Shown here piece by piece: positions 12,829-25,846 of a stretch of DNA of 64,000 nt (position 1 is the stretch's first letter; every line of letters starts with the position of its first letter). This DNA comes from Zonotrichia leucophrys gambelii (lineage: Eukaryota > Chordata > Aves > Passeriformes > Passerellidae), in contig NC_088173.1 of the NCBI RefSeq assembly GCF_028769735.1, positions 64,955,421 to 65,019,420 on the forward strand, in the 5' to 3' direction. The translations under genes and the position numbers were made by a program. Under the pieces are notes generated by a model. The model made no database searches. It was not told the origin of the DNA and was given only the letters and a program-made list of their open reading frames with translations.

Positions 12829-12960
12829 GTGATGGGTTATGTGTGTGGGGAGAAAAAAACTATTGATAATAATAGCATAATTGGCTGTCTGGCAGGCTCA
12901 AACTTCAGCAGAAGCTGTGATTATACTTGTCACTATCTGTTAACCTTCAAAACAGGTGTT
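12829..12960. promoter_or_regulatory. Conserved-looking non-coding island (candidate)
   Basis: An AT-rich segment with TTGATAATAATAGCATAATT and a GTGATTATACTTGTCAC block sits between GC-rich patches. It has homeodomain- and GATA-like cores. It is judged on texture only. Confidence 0.2.
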
Positions 12961-14342
12961 GTGCGTTTGAGGTGCCAAAAGGGTGCTCAGGCTGCAATCT
13001 GTGTGTGTGACAGGAGCATGGGCTGGAGGAAGGGCTGGGGCCCTGCCAAACGGGCACAGGGGCAGAAAGGGGATGGTCCTGGGCAGGCAGAGCATGTGAC
13101 ACAAATGGATTTGGCTGGCTTTGAAAGGAGAGCACATCCCAGCAGGGCTGGGACCCAGCAGGACCTGTCCGCAGCTGATGGCAGACGTGCTTCAGTGGGG
13201 ACCCTGGCAAAGGGCTTCTCTTTTGTAGGCTCATTTAACAGCTGAAGGGTTTGGGCTAGGTTCATTACAGTTCCCAGATTACTGAAATCTGTAATAATCA
13301 GCTGGAGGAACCTTGACTCCTGCCACAACATTGAATTTTTACTTGGTTTTAGGAATTAGGACTATAATGCTTTGTTGCACTCTTGGTCCAGCTCAGTCTT
13401 GCTTTAATATGTTTATTCTTGTAAAAGCCATAAAAACTGTTAACATTTTGTGTTTAATACTTTTTAAAATAAACAAATTAAAATGCAGTATTTCAGCAAA
13501 ATGAAAGAAAAAAGAAATACAAGTGTTTTCTTTTTTCTTCCATGGAGCATTTTCACTCTAAACCTCGTTATGACAAGTGTGTTGGGGTCTTGCAAGGCTG
13601 CATTGCTAAGTAAGTCAACAAGCATTGTAATGCTTGGCATGTATGGAAGGTGAGTGAACAACACTATATGGGAAGATTAGGTAGGGCTCTGTAGAATACC
13701 TAAAGAATTTGAAATACAAGACTTTGAAGAAAAATGTTGGGAATGAAGACGAGAAGATTGTAAGGTGCTAGTCACTGGCATTTGGCATGGCTTGCAAAGC
13801 AAAAAGGCTGTCAGCACACTTCAAAATCTCCTCATCTTGTCTAACTTAATGTAATTAACTTTAAAATTCAAACTCAATCAGGGATGAAAATATGCTGATA
13901 CCACATGTATGAGCAAGATAACTTTGTGTCTGAGTTCCACCATGAGAGCTCTTTTAAAGCAATCCATGTCAGGTTTTCTGAGTGCTTTTAAAATGACACC
14001 TTTATCATGCCCTTGTCCCAAATAAGAACAACTCAGAAGCATTCTCATGTGTGACAGTCCTCAAGCAGAAATAGCTGATTGTGGACATAACAACAAGTTT
14101 ACTCTAATTGTTGATGAAACTCCAGAGCTGGTATTTTTTATTCCTGCTACTGTTTATTAAACAGATGTGGGTTTGGGTGTGAAGCTAGCAGGTGTGGAAA
14201 ATCTGTTTCTACCATCAGAGTTGGTGCTGTGGGGCATTGTCTCAGTTTGGGCTCTTCTGTTGTACGGTATTTTGGAATATTGCAAATGACAATGCGATAA
14301 CCGAGCACCCATAAACAGCCCCCTGGCAGCTTATCTTGCTGA
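12961..14342. other. Unique non-coding sequence, no gene recognised
   Basis: 13010-13230 is GC-rich with frames open on both strands. The remainder (13240-14340) is AT-rich. Short nested inverted repeats (ATTACAG...CTGTAAT, CAGATT...AATCTG) lie at 13264-13295. No repeat family or RNA gene is recognised. Confidence 0.5.
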
Positions 14343-14680
14343 TCAGAGATGTGGTGCGAATGCGCTCCCTCCCTCGGGCGTTCCCATGCAGCTCCCGCCC
14401 TGCTCCCGGCACTGGAGGCTGTGCTGGCCCAGGCTGGGACTGAGCCCAGCCTGCCGTGGTTTCCGGGCTCTGCTGCAGGACGGGGCGCTGTGCTTGCTCC
14501 GGCTGAGGAAGGGAGCAAATCCCTCTGGGTGCAGGGGATCTGCAGCCCCTGCAAGCCTGCCTCCGATGCTGTTATCTCCCAGCTGTGCACACTCCGCATC
14601 TGGGAGGAGGCTGTCCTTTGCCTTCCTGCAAGAGAGGCAATGGGCACATCTACAATTAAGGAGGAGTGAGTTCTCATAGA
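14343..14680. promoter_or_regulatory. CpG-dense GC-rich patch (candidate small CpG island)
   Basis: Within about 180 bp (14350-14530) I count roughly eleven CpG dinucleotides, far more than elsewhere in the window. The patch has clusters such as CCCTCGGGCG and GGACGGGGCGC. Minus frames (14147-14677, 14343-14780) and + frames (14349-14669, 14386-14679) are all open, which reflects GC richness. It could be a small promoter-type CpG island, a GC-biased recombination hotspot, or an exon. Nothing in the sequence decides between these. Confidence 0.35.
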
Positions 14681-17600
14681 GAGCCAAAACCGGGCTGATA
14701 TCAGTGCAAAGCTTTGTTTTTACTAATTCTTGAATGGTGCTTGCAAAAATCTTGGTGTAGCTGCACCTCTGAGACATCAAGATTTGAGAGGACAGAGCTG
14801 TGAAGCAGAGGAGTTTATAAAAGCTGAGGAACTATGGGGTCTTTAAAAGAATATTTCCTTTAAAGAAGCAAGCAATGCCTTCCCTATGATCCTAGGGAGA
14901 AATTTTATTAAAGAGAAACATAGATTGAAGTATTGCCCTGGAAAAGAGGGCTCTGTTGTCCTGCTGCAAAACATTGGATCAATTTATCTGAAAAAAACCT
15001 GGATGTTAAAGGGACTTGTGTGGAATTTAACCTGCTGATAAGAGTGAGTGCCTTCTACAGGAAAATAGCTCTCAGACTGCGTCGAGTCCATTTCCACTGA
15101 CCACAATGGAAATTTAGGCACTCTCCTGTGGTCCCGTGTCCTAATCTTGGATCTCAATCCCACCCCTCAAGCCACAGACAGCTTCAAAGCAGGTGTGAGG
15201 GTTCAGAGATTGAAAGTGAGTTTCCTCTCCATATGGCAAAAGGGCTGTTGGGAAAGGCAGAAATGGTGAAGCGCTCGGCAGCTCGAGCCACAGAATCCCC
15301 TGAACTCCACAACCTGCCTTGCACACTCCATCTGGGAGAGGGGACTATTTCAGAAAGTTCAGGACGAAAAGGGAATTTATCTCTTCACCTCTAGGAATTG
15401 ATATGCCTTGTTTCAGCAAGGAAATGACAGATTTCAAAGGGAAAAAAAAAAAAGAGGAAGCATTTCAGTTATTTTTGGAGACCATGCTTCATGCCTGTTT
15501 CTGTCTTGGGTGGAAATTAGATGGAATTGACTGTTTCTCTTGCACTTCTTTCACAAATTCTTTATTTCTTTATATCAGAGGTTAGTTACTGAAGCCTATG
15601 TAACAATAGAGAGAAGAGTATTTTGTATCAGCTGTGGAGATGTACAGGTGTTTTGGATTCCACTGCCTTAAAGCCTTAAACCATTCTTAAAACAGTATAC
15701 TGACAAAAAACCATTACTTCATCACCACATCTAAATAAAAATTTTACAGATTACAGTGGTAATTTTAAATTAAAAATTAGGACAAATTGTACAAGCACTA
15801 ATTAGGACATCCTTCATCCTTCTGAGATTGATAACAAATATTTTTCAAAGAAAGTAAGTCTGTATTTTGTGTCACATTTTTCTAAGCCCCAAATATTTCT
15901 TACTTGGTGAATATGCAGAATATTTCCCATCTTTTCTGGAGATGAGAACAAGTGAAGTCAACAGGTCTTATCTGTCTCTGTCTTTGGCAGTGATTATAAC
16001 AGCAAATTTTAGAATCTCTGTTTTCCATAAATTGCAAAATATTTAGAATACCTACTTGAAATCTTTAGTAGTCAAGTCTTGTAAAAATTTTCTGTTATTG
16101 CAACCCTTAGCGAGTGCCAGGATGACAGATTTATACTTATTTGATCATTTCCTTCACCCTGTCCAAACATTGCAATAGTATTTGCTTTCTCTCATGTTTC
16201 TGCCGCTGCTGGGCCTGAGTTACTAAAATCAGCATTCAGAGGAACTTGCTAACCTGCACTTTTAGTAGTCCTGGTGCCACATAGCTGGTTGTTAAAAAGT
16301 TACTTTAGTAGTGACTGTTTTCCTTCCATTTTTATTATGGCCTGAGTAGAAAATATTCATTCTTTTCTTACGATATGAACATGTCCTGGTTTATTCCTGG
16401 GAAGAGAAGGAATACATTTGTTAAACACGTCTGATTTTCTGCATTATTAATGACTATTCTGGTGCTCTTACTAGTCATGGGTTTCAGTATTAGTAGGGTT
16501 AGTCTTGGTCCCAATGGACTCAAACATCTGCTACTTACTGTCTTTTTTTTGTCCATATATATTTCCTTGCATCCCTTTGCTTCCTTATTAATTTTGTATA
16601 GCTCCAGGATATATTTTCAGTGTTTGTAACATCTGTTTTATAAACATCCATCCATTACTATTGCTTATTTTGCATCCTTTTCTATTCTAGATTTTTGGAA
16701 CCATGCTTGCTTCCTTACAGTTTTAATCTCATTTTGTTGTTGTTATTTTTTAATCTAGCCAAATCATTTTAAACTATTCATTGCATGCATCACATATCAC
16801 ATTTAGTCTCCAGTCCTTCCTTACAACTGGCTTGTACTTGTTTCAGCTTTGTGAACCTGGTTGTGCTCAATACCACGTGTTTTTAAATGGCTCAGACAGG
16901 GATCCAACATAATCATTTCCACCTTAGTTACCGTTAGCTTTTATTTCTTGGTTAGAAAATTGTCATCCATGATTTGTAGAAATTCCAGAGGAGTTACTAC
17001 TGCCAGCAGGAGATTTTGATATATATCATCCTGAGTCAATTTTCCCATGACAGTCCTGCACCCATGGTAGATAAATGGCTTTGGAGCTGCCCCACCTAAT
17101 TTTGAGGGTGGTTTAGCATTGAGGCAGGCAGCTATTATAACCTCATTTTGTGCTTTACCCATCTGGACGTGATCAACAAGCAGTCAAAATCATTTGCTCC
17201 TGAGCTATCACTGCTACAGAAGAAATTAATGCCAGCCTCGGTCTCTTTTGCACACCTGATGCTGCTCTGGAAGGCTGCAGTCACTGCCTCCACCTCACTC
17301 TCAAAAGTAGATAATTTCACTGGCTCTCATTAGCAGGAATTAAAAACAACAGTTTGATAAAGAATTTTGAGAAACAAATCACAAATGTTGATGGGCATTT
17401 TAAATTGTTCTTCCAAGGTTATACTTTTGCACATGAAAGCTGTGCTTCCCCACTCTCTCACTAACTTTAGCTATAACACCTATAAAATGCTTTAGCTTTT
17501 AATAAAAGTTTTGTTTGAGAAGCTGTGAATGAGGGAGATACAAGCCAATTGCTTTCACAAGGCTTCTTTCTGAACTGTGCTATCAAAACACGGTAAGGAT

Positions 17601-18154
17601 GGGAGCAGTGACAACTTCAGGGGCTGCGTTCCAGTTGGTGTGATGATTGTGTTCTTCAGCAAAGGCAAGAAGAAACTCTGTAATCAGAAAAAACGGAAGG
17701 AATTACAGTGACCCAGAGCAGGACCCTCTTGCGCTCTGTGCCTGCTCATTGCTAAGGCCAGGCTCTCAGCACCTCTGGGTTCAGCAGAGCACGCGTGGCA
17801 GAATTCACAGCGTTCGGTGTCGGCTGTCAGCATTTGAAGCTGCTGGTCCGGGAGGGGGGCGCAGGACAGGGCTGACACCTCTGGAGCAGGAGCCCCCAGG
17901 GAGACACTGCTGTCCCCGTGGTGACTCTCAAGCCCCATGCCCAGGGGCTGAATGTCGCTGAAAGACAAATATTGACTTCTGACAGAGTTTGGAGAAATTC
18001 ATGCGGGTATTTCCAAGAGTTTATGAATTAACCAGAAGTGGAGATAAGTCCTAGGCTATCTATTTCATCAGCTAAGAAACTGTTGACTGAAGCCTAGCAT
18101 GAGCCAAGTACCTACATGCACTGTGTTTCAAAGAATTAATCATATCTTCAGATG
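14681..18154. other. AT-rich non-coding sequence, no gene recognised
   Basis: The long AT-rich stretch (especially 15600-16950) has no transposon match and no frame longer than about 100 codons. 17650-17960 is locally GC-richer, with a + frame (17647-17961) and a minus frame (17684-17968) that overlap and look like chance. Confidence 0.55.
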
Positions 18155-18590
18155 TGGAGCTTGCTAGTTAGTTTAATTACTGTCCTTTTTTTTTCCTTTC
18201 CTTCTTTAGCTAAATGGATCTGATGACAATTCATTTTTTTTTTAATAGATGAAAGAGAAGCAGGCTTCAAAACAGATAATGAATTTCTTCTAACTCGTCT
18301 GGAGACTGAAGAGCCATAATTCTGATTGATCAGATATGGTCTGCTTCAGAGAGGCACCAGATGTGGTCCAGATTTTAAATAGATGCTGCTACTGTCAAAA
18401 TGCATTCGCTCCCTCCTGGTGTAACAAAGTGAAGTCCATCTGTCTGGAGTTGTGCACTTTTTTTAGTGGTAATAACAGCTAACATCAACAATAAGCTTTG
18501 TCTCATTAGTATCACATAATCCCCACTACCAAGTCCCCAGTTTCTGGTCTCCATATTATCTGCCATGGAAAAAATAAAGACCACAGCAGG
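18155..18590 (+). other. Exon-like or conserved-looking island
   Basis: Two strong splice-acceptor-like signals occur in tandem: a long T/C tract ending TTCTTTAG at 18209, and a ten-T tract ending TTTTAATAG at 18248. After the second, one frame reads 22 codons (EREAGFKTDNEFLLTRLETE and two more residues) and then a TAA at 18317-18319. This resembles the start of a terminal exon. The sequence that follows, to about 18590, is compact and repeat-free. I do not recognise the peptide, and a non-coding element is equally possible. Confidence 0.25.
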
Positions 18591-19150
18591 AGCTAAGAAG
18601 GTCAGTGCATTCTCAGGGTAATCAGCTGTAGTAAATTCAATTCTGACAAGACAAGGCTTGCAAATGTCTGGGGAATTAAGGGATCATCTATAATTTCATA
18701 TGTTGAGTGGGAAAGTGTCCTTCCAAACATTTATTAATTACAGATGAGGGTGCAGTATGGTGATCATCCTTGGAGAAATTTCTGCTGAAGCAAAGCAAGA
18801 AAAATAGATTTAACTGTTTGCTGCTATTTCTAAAGAAAAAATACAGATCTTCTCACTTGGCCTTGCAATGGTTTCAGCCAGTATTCTTTCTCTCCCAGTG
18901 TTTATTGCTCTGTCTTAGCAGCAGAGGCCTGCTGCCCCTTATGGAACCTTTTGCACAAAGGGTTCCCACTGCAGTCAATGGAGGAACCTCCCTGGCTTTA
19001 GCCTGGCTCAGTGCCCTCACTCCAGGGCTTGCACTGCCTGAGAGGTTACAGGTGAAGAACAACACACCAAAGAGCTTCACATGCAAAACTGGGCTTTTCA
19101 CTTGAAGGTCTTGGAGCACTCTGGAAAACCTAATCACTCCCCTTTGAGGT
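18591..19150. other. Unique non-coding sequence, no gene recognised
   Basis: No repeat family is seen. A + frame at 18770-19105 overlaps a minus frame at 18874-19137, and neither has a recognisable domain. Confidence 0.5.
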
Positions 19151-19235
19151 CTGTGTTGTTCCTTCTGAGGAAATTAAAGCACAGGGAGGTCAGAAGCTAA
19201 CATTTTCCAACTTGGGCAGCTGAAGGTAAGTGCTT
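19151..19235 (+). mobile_element. Possible MIR/CORE-SINE-like remnant
   Basis: The stretch GAGGAAATTAAAGCACAGGG, followed by AGGTCAGAAG, resembles the core of ancient MIR-type SINEs (consensus roughly 'gaggaaactgaggcacagagaggttaag'). It ends in AAG|GTAAGT at about 19223-19230, a near-perfect splice donor. The match is short and recalled from memory, so this is tentative. Confidence 0.3.
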
Positions 19236-22200
19236 ACATGCACACCTTCCTTCCATGAGAGGAAGTCCTCAACACTTTCACACTCTTTTTGCATCTGCTT
19301 TTTGAAAGTGTGGGCTATATCTTAGCCAAGAGCTCTCTGAAAGCCACCAGAATTGCTGAGAAGGCCATTAAATTGTATTAAAAATAAGAGACATAAAGTG
19401 TGTAGCTCATTTCCCTTAGTGCAAGCAAGACTGAGGAGGAGCAATGTAAACAAAATACATTGGGGACTAAATCCAGGGAGGAAAAGAATATTTTTTAAGT
19501 AAAAAGAAAAATTTTTAAGTAAAAAATAGACTTGCCATGAGAACAGATAGATCTCAGCCAAACGCAAAGCATGTGTTTAAGCACACATTGAAAATTAGGA
19601 GATTTTAATAATCAGAGGAGTGAGGTCTAAGGACAAATGGGGCCCTTGGGGGAGAATATTGTCACTCGGGTTGAGATGAAGTTGGATCAGAATCTAAAAG
19701 GGAAGAAAGGACGCTGTACCAGCATTTCCAAGGGACTGGACTTGATGGTCCAGCGTGTGGTTCCATGCTGTGCTCACAGTGCTGCAAACCAGGCTCTTAA
19801 CCCACACCTCAACCCCAGGGCAAACCAGTCTTCCCCCTTGCAGGGGCCCCTGGGTGCTTCTCCTTTAGGATTGAGGTCCTTTGGGTAGGAAAATGCTATT
19901 GGTGCCACTTGAAAAAAGTGAGTACCTGGTGACATCCAACACTGCTCTCCCTTCAGACCTGCCGTGCCTCGTATGCCAGATTGCAGCTATTGTATGAAGA
20001 ATTTTCAGTTCCTTTTTGTGCCTGGCAGCTGATTGAAAGTTAATATTATTTATGGCAGAAACCAGCAGTGTACTTTTGAGCCTGAGGAAGCTGGGAAAGT
20101 GCAGTGGGTGTCAATCAATTAAGCTATTCAACTTATTTATGAAACAGGACAAAACAATGTCTAGGATATGAATTCCCATCTCAATGGGATCCCCCCTGAT
20201 ATAAAATGTCAGAGCTGAAAAAGGGTCAGCTCATGACCCCTGAATATTCTTTTAAACTATTTGCAAATCAATACCTCTTCTCTGGGTTTGTGCAGGGACC
20301 ATCATTCCCTTTTATTTTAAGTCACAGGGCATAGACTGCTTATCAGGGAGTATGGAGACAGATCACTGCACTAAAGCAGCAGCTGGCTTTGGAGACTGGG
20401 CCTGACTCTCATTTCTGGGGGGGCTCCATTCACTCTACTCTGCTAGAGTAAAAGATTTTAAAGTGAGCATAATTATGGGTTTTGCTGACTCTCAGGCTCT
20501 TTAATATCTGCTGGAAGAGCAAAGAAGTTCTTTGCCATGCATGCAGTGGGGCTTGTTTCCCTCTTTCTAGTGCCTATATCAGACAGGAGCATCATCTGCC
20601 GTTTTCTCTTCTAAGTTTTTGTGTCAGGAGTCTGCTGTGTCCCTGGGTTTTGGGGCTGCAGTCCCAAATTGTCACCGTCCCTCTCTCAGCAATAACCTGC
20701 TGCACAGGTAGGGCTGGATGGACAGATGGCCTGATCCTCAGCTGAGCATCTGGCCTATTAAGCTCTCTAAAAAGGCATCATCTTTACAAATCCCAGTCCT
20801 AATCTCCTTGGCCACTGTGTGACCCACGGGGGTTTCAGGCAGTGCCAGAGAGGGGAAGAGCAGGAGGAGGAGGTGCCTGCAGGGCCGGGCTCTGCGCTGG
20901 GGCTGGGATGTGCCATCCCCACCATGGGAGCTGGACAAGGTCAGCAGTGCTGGCTGCCTCGAGCTCTCCTGCAAGGAGAACGTGCACAAAAGGAATCCTT
21001 GAACAGTGCTCCTGGCATTTGGATAGGTTTGTCTAAGGGACCTCCCACTGCATCTTCTCATGGCATCTCCTTGATCCATGCAAAACCATGGCATCGTCCC
21101 GGTGCCTTCCAGCAGCACTGGGCCAGCTCAGGCTGACACAGGTGAACTGAGGATAGCGCAGAGCGAATGCCCAGGTGCCTGCTGAGGTTTATCAGTGAGA
21201 GCTTTTTGCCAAAGAGGCGTGAAGAAGACAGCAATTTGCAGGGAAGGGGGTTGTTCGTGCCAATGATCCCATCTCCCACCAGCATGCCATTCCTCATGGG
21301 TTATCAGTGTACTCAGCTCTTGTCTAGAAGGCAGCAGTGGGGCATATCCTCTGAAAAAGGGGCTCTTCTTTCACTTTGCCTGTTAAAGAACAAACCTCAA
21401 GGTAAAGATTTGATAGTGTTAATAGCACATGAAAAAAGGAAGAATTTCCAAGTTGAACCTGCATAGCACTGAGTGACCTGAAAATGGTCAGCTATGGACT
21501 GCTTTTGAGGTAGATCAGGTCCAAATAGAAAATAATTTAGAGCAGACTTGGATCGCATTCTATTAGAATTAAAGACATTAAATTTACCATTTGAGTTCCC
21601 TGAGATTTTCCCCTGAAAAAAATCAGAATGAATTCCTTAAAAAATGAATAGCCACAGATGCATTAAGTGCTTTATGGTAACTAAGCATAGACATGGACCC
21701 CTTCTGTTTTTCAAATCTAAAATAATTTAATGTATTTTTGAAAGACCAACGTAGCAATCTTTTTTTAAAATTCAACCCATTTTAATACCTGAAAAAGTGA
21801 GTAATTCTGATATTTTGAGTTTGTGCTGCTGGAAAAAATGTATCAGTGAAAGTCTCCCCTATGTCTGTAAAGGAAAATTTGGACACTACTCCATCTGCAG
21901 CTTTGTTTGAGTAATTCTGGTGCAGGCCTGTAATGATGGATGGTAGGAAACGTGAAACAAAAACCCCCAAAGAATCTGAATCTCTTGTTGTTAGGATTTT
22001 TTTAAACAGGATTTTCCTTTAATTAGTGAATCCTGGAGAAATCACTATTCACTTGGGTCTAAGACGTGCCGTGAAATCCTACATCAACCCAAAAGGAAAA
22101 TGAACCTCTAGGCATGAGCAGGAATGTAATACAAGTTTTTTCCATTTATTGCAGACAGACACTCTTCAAGTTTAAGTCAATCATTCTAAATCTTTGTTTC

Positions 22201-24529
22201 AGACTTTCATCTAGACACGTTATTTTTGGGCATTCTTAACTTTAAATGCATATAGAGTTTTCTAAAATACTATTCAAAAGGACAATTCACAGATGCAGCT
22301 TAACTCTGATATGCCTAGGAAGGAGATACAAGCATATTTCCCCCAAATAATCAATCAAAATTGTTAATAATCAAAATAAGAAACAAGGAGTTCATTAGCT
22401 ATCAATTCACAATTAAGAGAAAGAAAGCAAGTCCAAGAATAAGAAAGAAATATCTATCTTCTATTTATAGGCATGTAAGCAATATTTTTAATATGACATT
22501 CACTGGAAAAGTTTCTGGATAGTTCTTTCACTGAAAAGTGAAACAAAATTGGGTGAAAACATCTCAAAAACTGGAATATGAATAGAGAAAAGGAAATTTC
22601 CAGCCAGCCCAAGGTTTGTTATTAATAGACACTTGCCACACAATACTTCTTAGAAATAGATCAGGAGTTGAAAGTTCACCATGATGTAGCTATAATAAAA
22701 AAAAAAAAGCAAAAGCTGATGAATCGCAGTTGTTTCCATCTAAATAAAGAGTAACTAACCAAGGAACCATCTGTCAGTGTATGATTACCAACTTTCTTTT
22801 TGTCTTTCAAAGCAGCCTGAGCAATGCAGGGCGCTGGGAGTGGAGGGGAGAGCACACACAGGCTGCAGCCTGCCAGCAGCCAGCCCAGAGGGTCTGAGCT
22901 GCTCCTTGCCTTTTTCTCCGGGTGCACTGGTGATTTCACACTGCTGGTTTTCGTCTCGCACGCCTCTATATTTCAAATACACGCTACACGCACTGACAGG
23001 GCTATTCTGCGGTAAATGTGGGTAATTTTGGTGCAGTTGAGAGCTGAAAAGGAAAAGTTTTCTAAGAGAGGAAAACCTCAAAGTCCCCTCTCTCAGTTTG
23101 TGAAACCAACAGAATAATATTAATTCATTTTTTTCCCTGTTATTGAACAGCAAAAAGCCTCAAATACCCTGAGAAAGCATGTCCTTAATGGGTTTCTTAA
23201 GCCTGAATGCCCTACTAGCAGTAAGAAAGACAAAGCAATAAGATCTAAGGCCTTTTAGTCTCTAAAAACTGTGTAGGTTTTCATGCTGGAAAAATGAGGG
23301 ATTTATTCCTTTTTTTTTGAGTCACATGAATTCAGGGTCAATGTACAATTTCTCTTTTTGTTTCTATTCCAATGACCACCTCTTTTGGGGTGCTTTATTC
23401 CCCCAAACCCCATCTGACTCTGACCAAACTCGCTGCATCTGGCTCTTTGTTGCTTTGCAACACCCGCAGCCACAGCCTGCACAAAACCCAGCACCCACAA
23501 ACCACCCTTCCTTTGTGAAGGAGGAGAGATGGACACCCAGAGATTTGCCAGTGAAAGCCTGCTTCCATCCCACCCCAAATGGAATTTTTTATGTTATGTT
23601 TTTACCAATGCCCTGCCCATGGCTCCATGCCTTGCCCTCGCTCAACTCCTCCAGCCGTTCTCACGCCCCGGGCACCCTTTCCTCAACTCAGCCCCCTCAG
23701 CTTCTCTCCCTGCTGCCTCTCCCCTCGTCCCCAGCCCTAACCCATGCCTCCCACCTCTGACCCAGTGGCTGGGAGCAGGTGGAAAGGCAGGTGATTATAT
23801 AAATATTTATGTCAGGGAGTCTGCGCTTGGAAATGTTTCCTGGTGGAGTCGTCACACTTAGAAAAAAAATATAGGAAAAATAAATCCAGTCCCAAAAGAC
23901 ATGTACAAGTGCACAAAGAGGGCACATTTCCTTTGCATGGCCACCAAAACAAAGAGTCCCTCTGAATAATCAATAGTAAGGCTCAGGAGCATGAAATCCA
24001 ACAGACCTGAAGCAGCCAGGATCAGCTACTCAGTGAATTTCTACAATAGGAAGCCAGACATCAATTACTATCCTACAACTACACAAGCAAAGCAGCTATT
24101 TACATGCACATCTTGTCAGTTCAATATGTTGGTTTCTGGCTCTTGTCGAGTGGAAATGGAAACAGCCCTACCAAAATTTCTATTTCTTTACATAGGACAC
24201 TAATTCACATGTTAGTATTGCACCAGCCAGTCCAGCATCTAGGTGCCAGTGAATATCCTATGACCACAGATTTAAGCAAGTAAAACAATTTGCAAGCAGC
24301 TCTCATAAGTACCATCCCACTGCCTGCCTGGAAAATCTTTCAGACTCATTAAGCAGTCAGCAAATAAGACACATTTGTCTCCCATTAAAGAGTAAATTGG
24401 AAATACTGAAAGGAAACCTATGCATGGCTGTGATTTGTTGGAGAGTGTATTAGCAGGAGCAGCCACAGTATGTTTAGCAGTGGGGTATGAGTTAAAGCGG
24501 GAATTGGAGTAAGAGGAACTATTTTAAAT
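19236..24529. other. Unique non-coding sequence, no gene recognised
   Basis: This stretch is mostly AT-rich (21500-22750 especially). A GC-rich patch at 20820-20980 has overlapping frames on both strands. 23395-23770 is strikingly C-rich on the + strand (few G), a strand-asymmetric tract that keeps frames open on both strands. Minor direct repeats (TTTTTAAGTAAAAA twice) lie at 19491-19527. No transposon family or RNA gene is recognised. Confidence 0.5.
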
Positions 24530-24860
24530 AGTCTCTATTAATAATCTGAAAGTACATTTAAAACCATCAGCAGTCACAGCCATCTTTGACTCTTCCAAGA
24601 GGAAGTTGCCATTTGTTGCGGAGCCGCTGTTGCTTTTATTTGACACTCAATATGTGTTTTCCCCACAGTATTAGATATCTTGGGCTCTATCCAGGACACA
24701 TTTGGAAAGGAACTGATCCCTGTAGTTCCTATGCAACCATGAGATTTACTACTTAGGTCGATGCGTATCTTCGGTGAGTCAAATAAACATAAGGAACATT
24801 CATTAGGGCTGCTTGCTGAATTTAGATTGCATTCACACAACCCGATAGGGCGGCTGGTGG
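24530..24860 (+). other. Exon-like island with strong splice-type borders
   Basis: A strong acceptor-like signal (GTGTTTTCCCCACAG, ending 24668) and a strong donor-like signal (CTTCG|GTGAGT, break after 24773) bracket 105 bp. On the + strand two frames run for more than 20 codons before a stop, so if it is an exon it would be terminal or non-coding. The surrounding 330 bp are repeat-free and conserved in texture. A 164-codon minus-strand frame (24574-25068) also spans the region; that length is within chance for this window. I do not recognise any encoded peptide. Confidence 0.25.
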
Positions 24861-25719
24861 GGCCAGGCTGGTTCAACCAAGGTCTCACTGGGTGAGACAG
24901 GCAGCAGCCAGGGCCTGGATCAGCTGTGGGCTGAAAAATAACCAGCCCTGTTGATCCTCCCCCAGGCTCAAGGCTGACTTTGGGAAACTCCTTGGAGTTA
25001 TCTGAATTTAAGGAATTAAGGCACCAAACCCCAACCTTTTCTGGGTAAATGAGATCATTTAGGGACATGTCAGTAGTAGAGTGGTCCTGTGATATTAAAA
25101 CTGATGCTTCAACACACCATGGTACTCAGACATATATGTGATAAATGAGTGTTAGAAAAACTCATCTTCAAAATATTTTAGAATCAGGTTTTCATCTAGA
25201 AAGGCTGGAAAAGGGGTCCATGAGTGTTGTTGATTTCTGTTCTCAGCCCTGCATTAACTGTGGTCTCTAATGACAGAGACAGGGCTCTCTGGAGCTATTT
25301 GCCTCTGGGTGCCCTGAAATAGAACACCCTGTTCCAGAAATCACAACGGCTTTCCTTTCCCTTCCCTTCTGAGTCCTGAGTCCCTGCAGTCTCAGAGAGG
25401 AAAAGTTTTGAGGAAGCTGTTCCCAAAGAACATGCATGGTCAGTACAGCCAGCATGTATCAATGCAATCACAAACATTTTGCAAATCATTTGACACCTTA
25501 TATTGTGGAGGAAAACTACCTAGAGAGACTAAGTCAAGTCTTAGCAGAACCACTGTAGTTTTCACCAAGCCCAGACTGGACAGAGCAAGTCTTTGGTGTC
25601 CTACCTAGAGGGCTGTAATTGTAAATGTAAAGGGGTTTTTTTTGTGTCCTGCTTGTACTGGGGCTGTGATCAGTTCTTTATCTGCTTGTTTTAATTTTTT
25701 TTAATTATTCCCTTACCAG
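24861..25719. other. Unique non-coding sequence, no gene recognised
   Basis: No repeat family is seen. A T-rich run at 25632-25641 and another at about 25690-25703 precede the next exon-like island. Frames here are short and overlap. Confidence 0.5.
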
Positions 25720-25846
25720 TGTTTCCAAGGGCCGCCCCCGCTGAGGTTGCATGGAAGGGCCCTAAGGCATTTCAGCTGCTGCTGGGTGAAGCAGAGCACT
25801 GCAGGGACTCCAGCGTGGGAGCTGCTGAGCCCTGGGGAGGGAACAG
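25720..25846 (+). other. Exon-like island, 127 bp
   Basis: An acceptor-like TTATTCCCTTACCAG ends at 25719 and a donor-like GGAACAG|GTAAGG follows 25846. Two of three + frames are open across the whole 127 bp. It is GC-rich relative to its flanks. No protein family is recognised and GC richness alone lengthens frames, so this is a candidate only. Confidence 0.22.

Noticed and set aside
14147..14677. 176-codon minus-strand frame
   Set aside because: It lies in a CpG-dense patch open in four frames. No domain is seen.
24868..24882. tRNA B-box-like GGTTCAACC
   Set aside because: No A box, cloverleaf or acceptor stem around it.
24574..25068. 164-codon minus-strand frame across a conserved-looking block
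   Set aside because: Composition and length are compatible with chance. No motif is recognised, and the only splice-like signals in the block are on the other strand.
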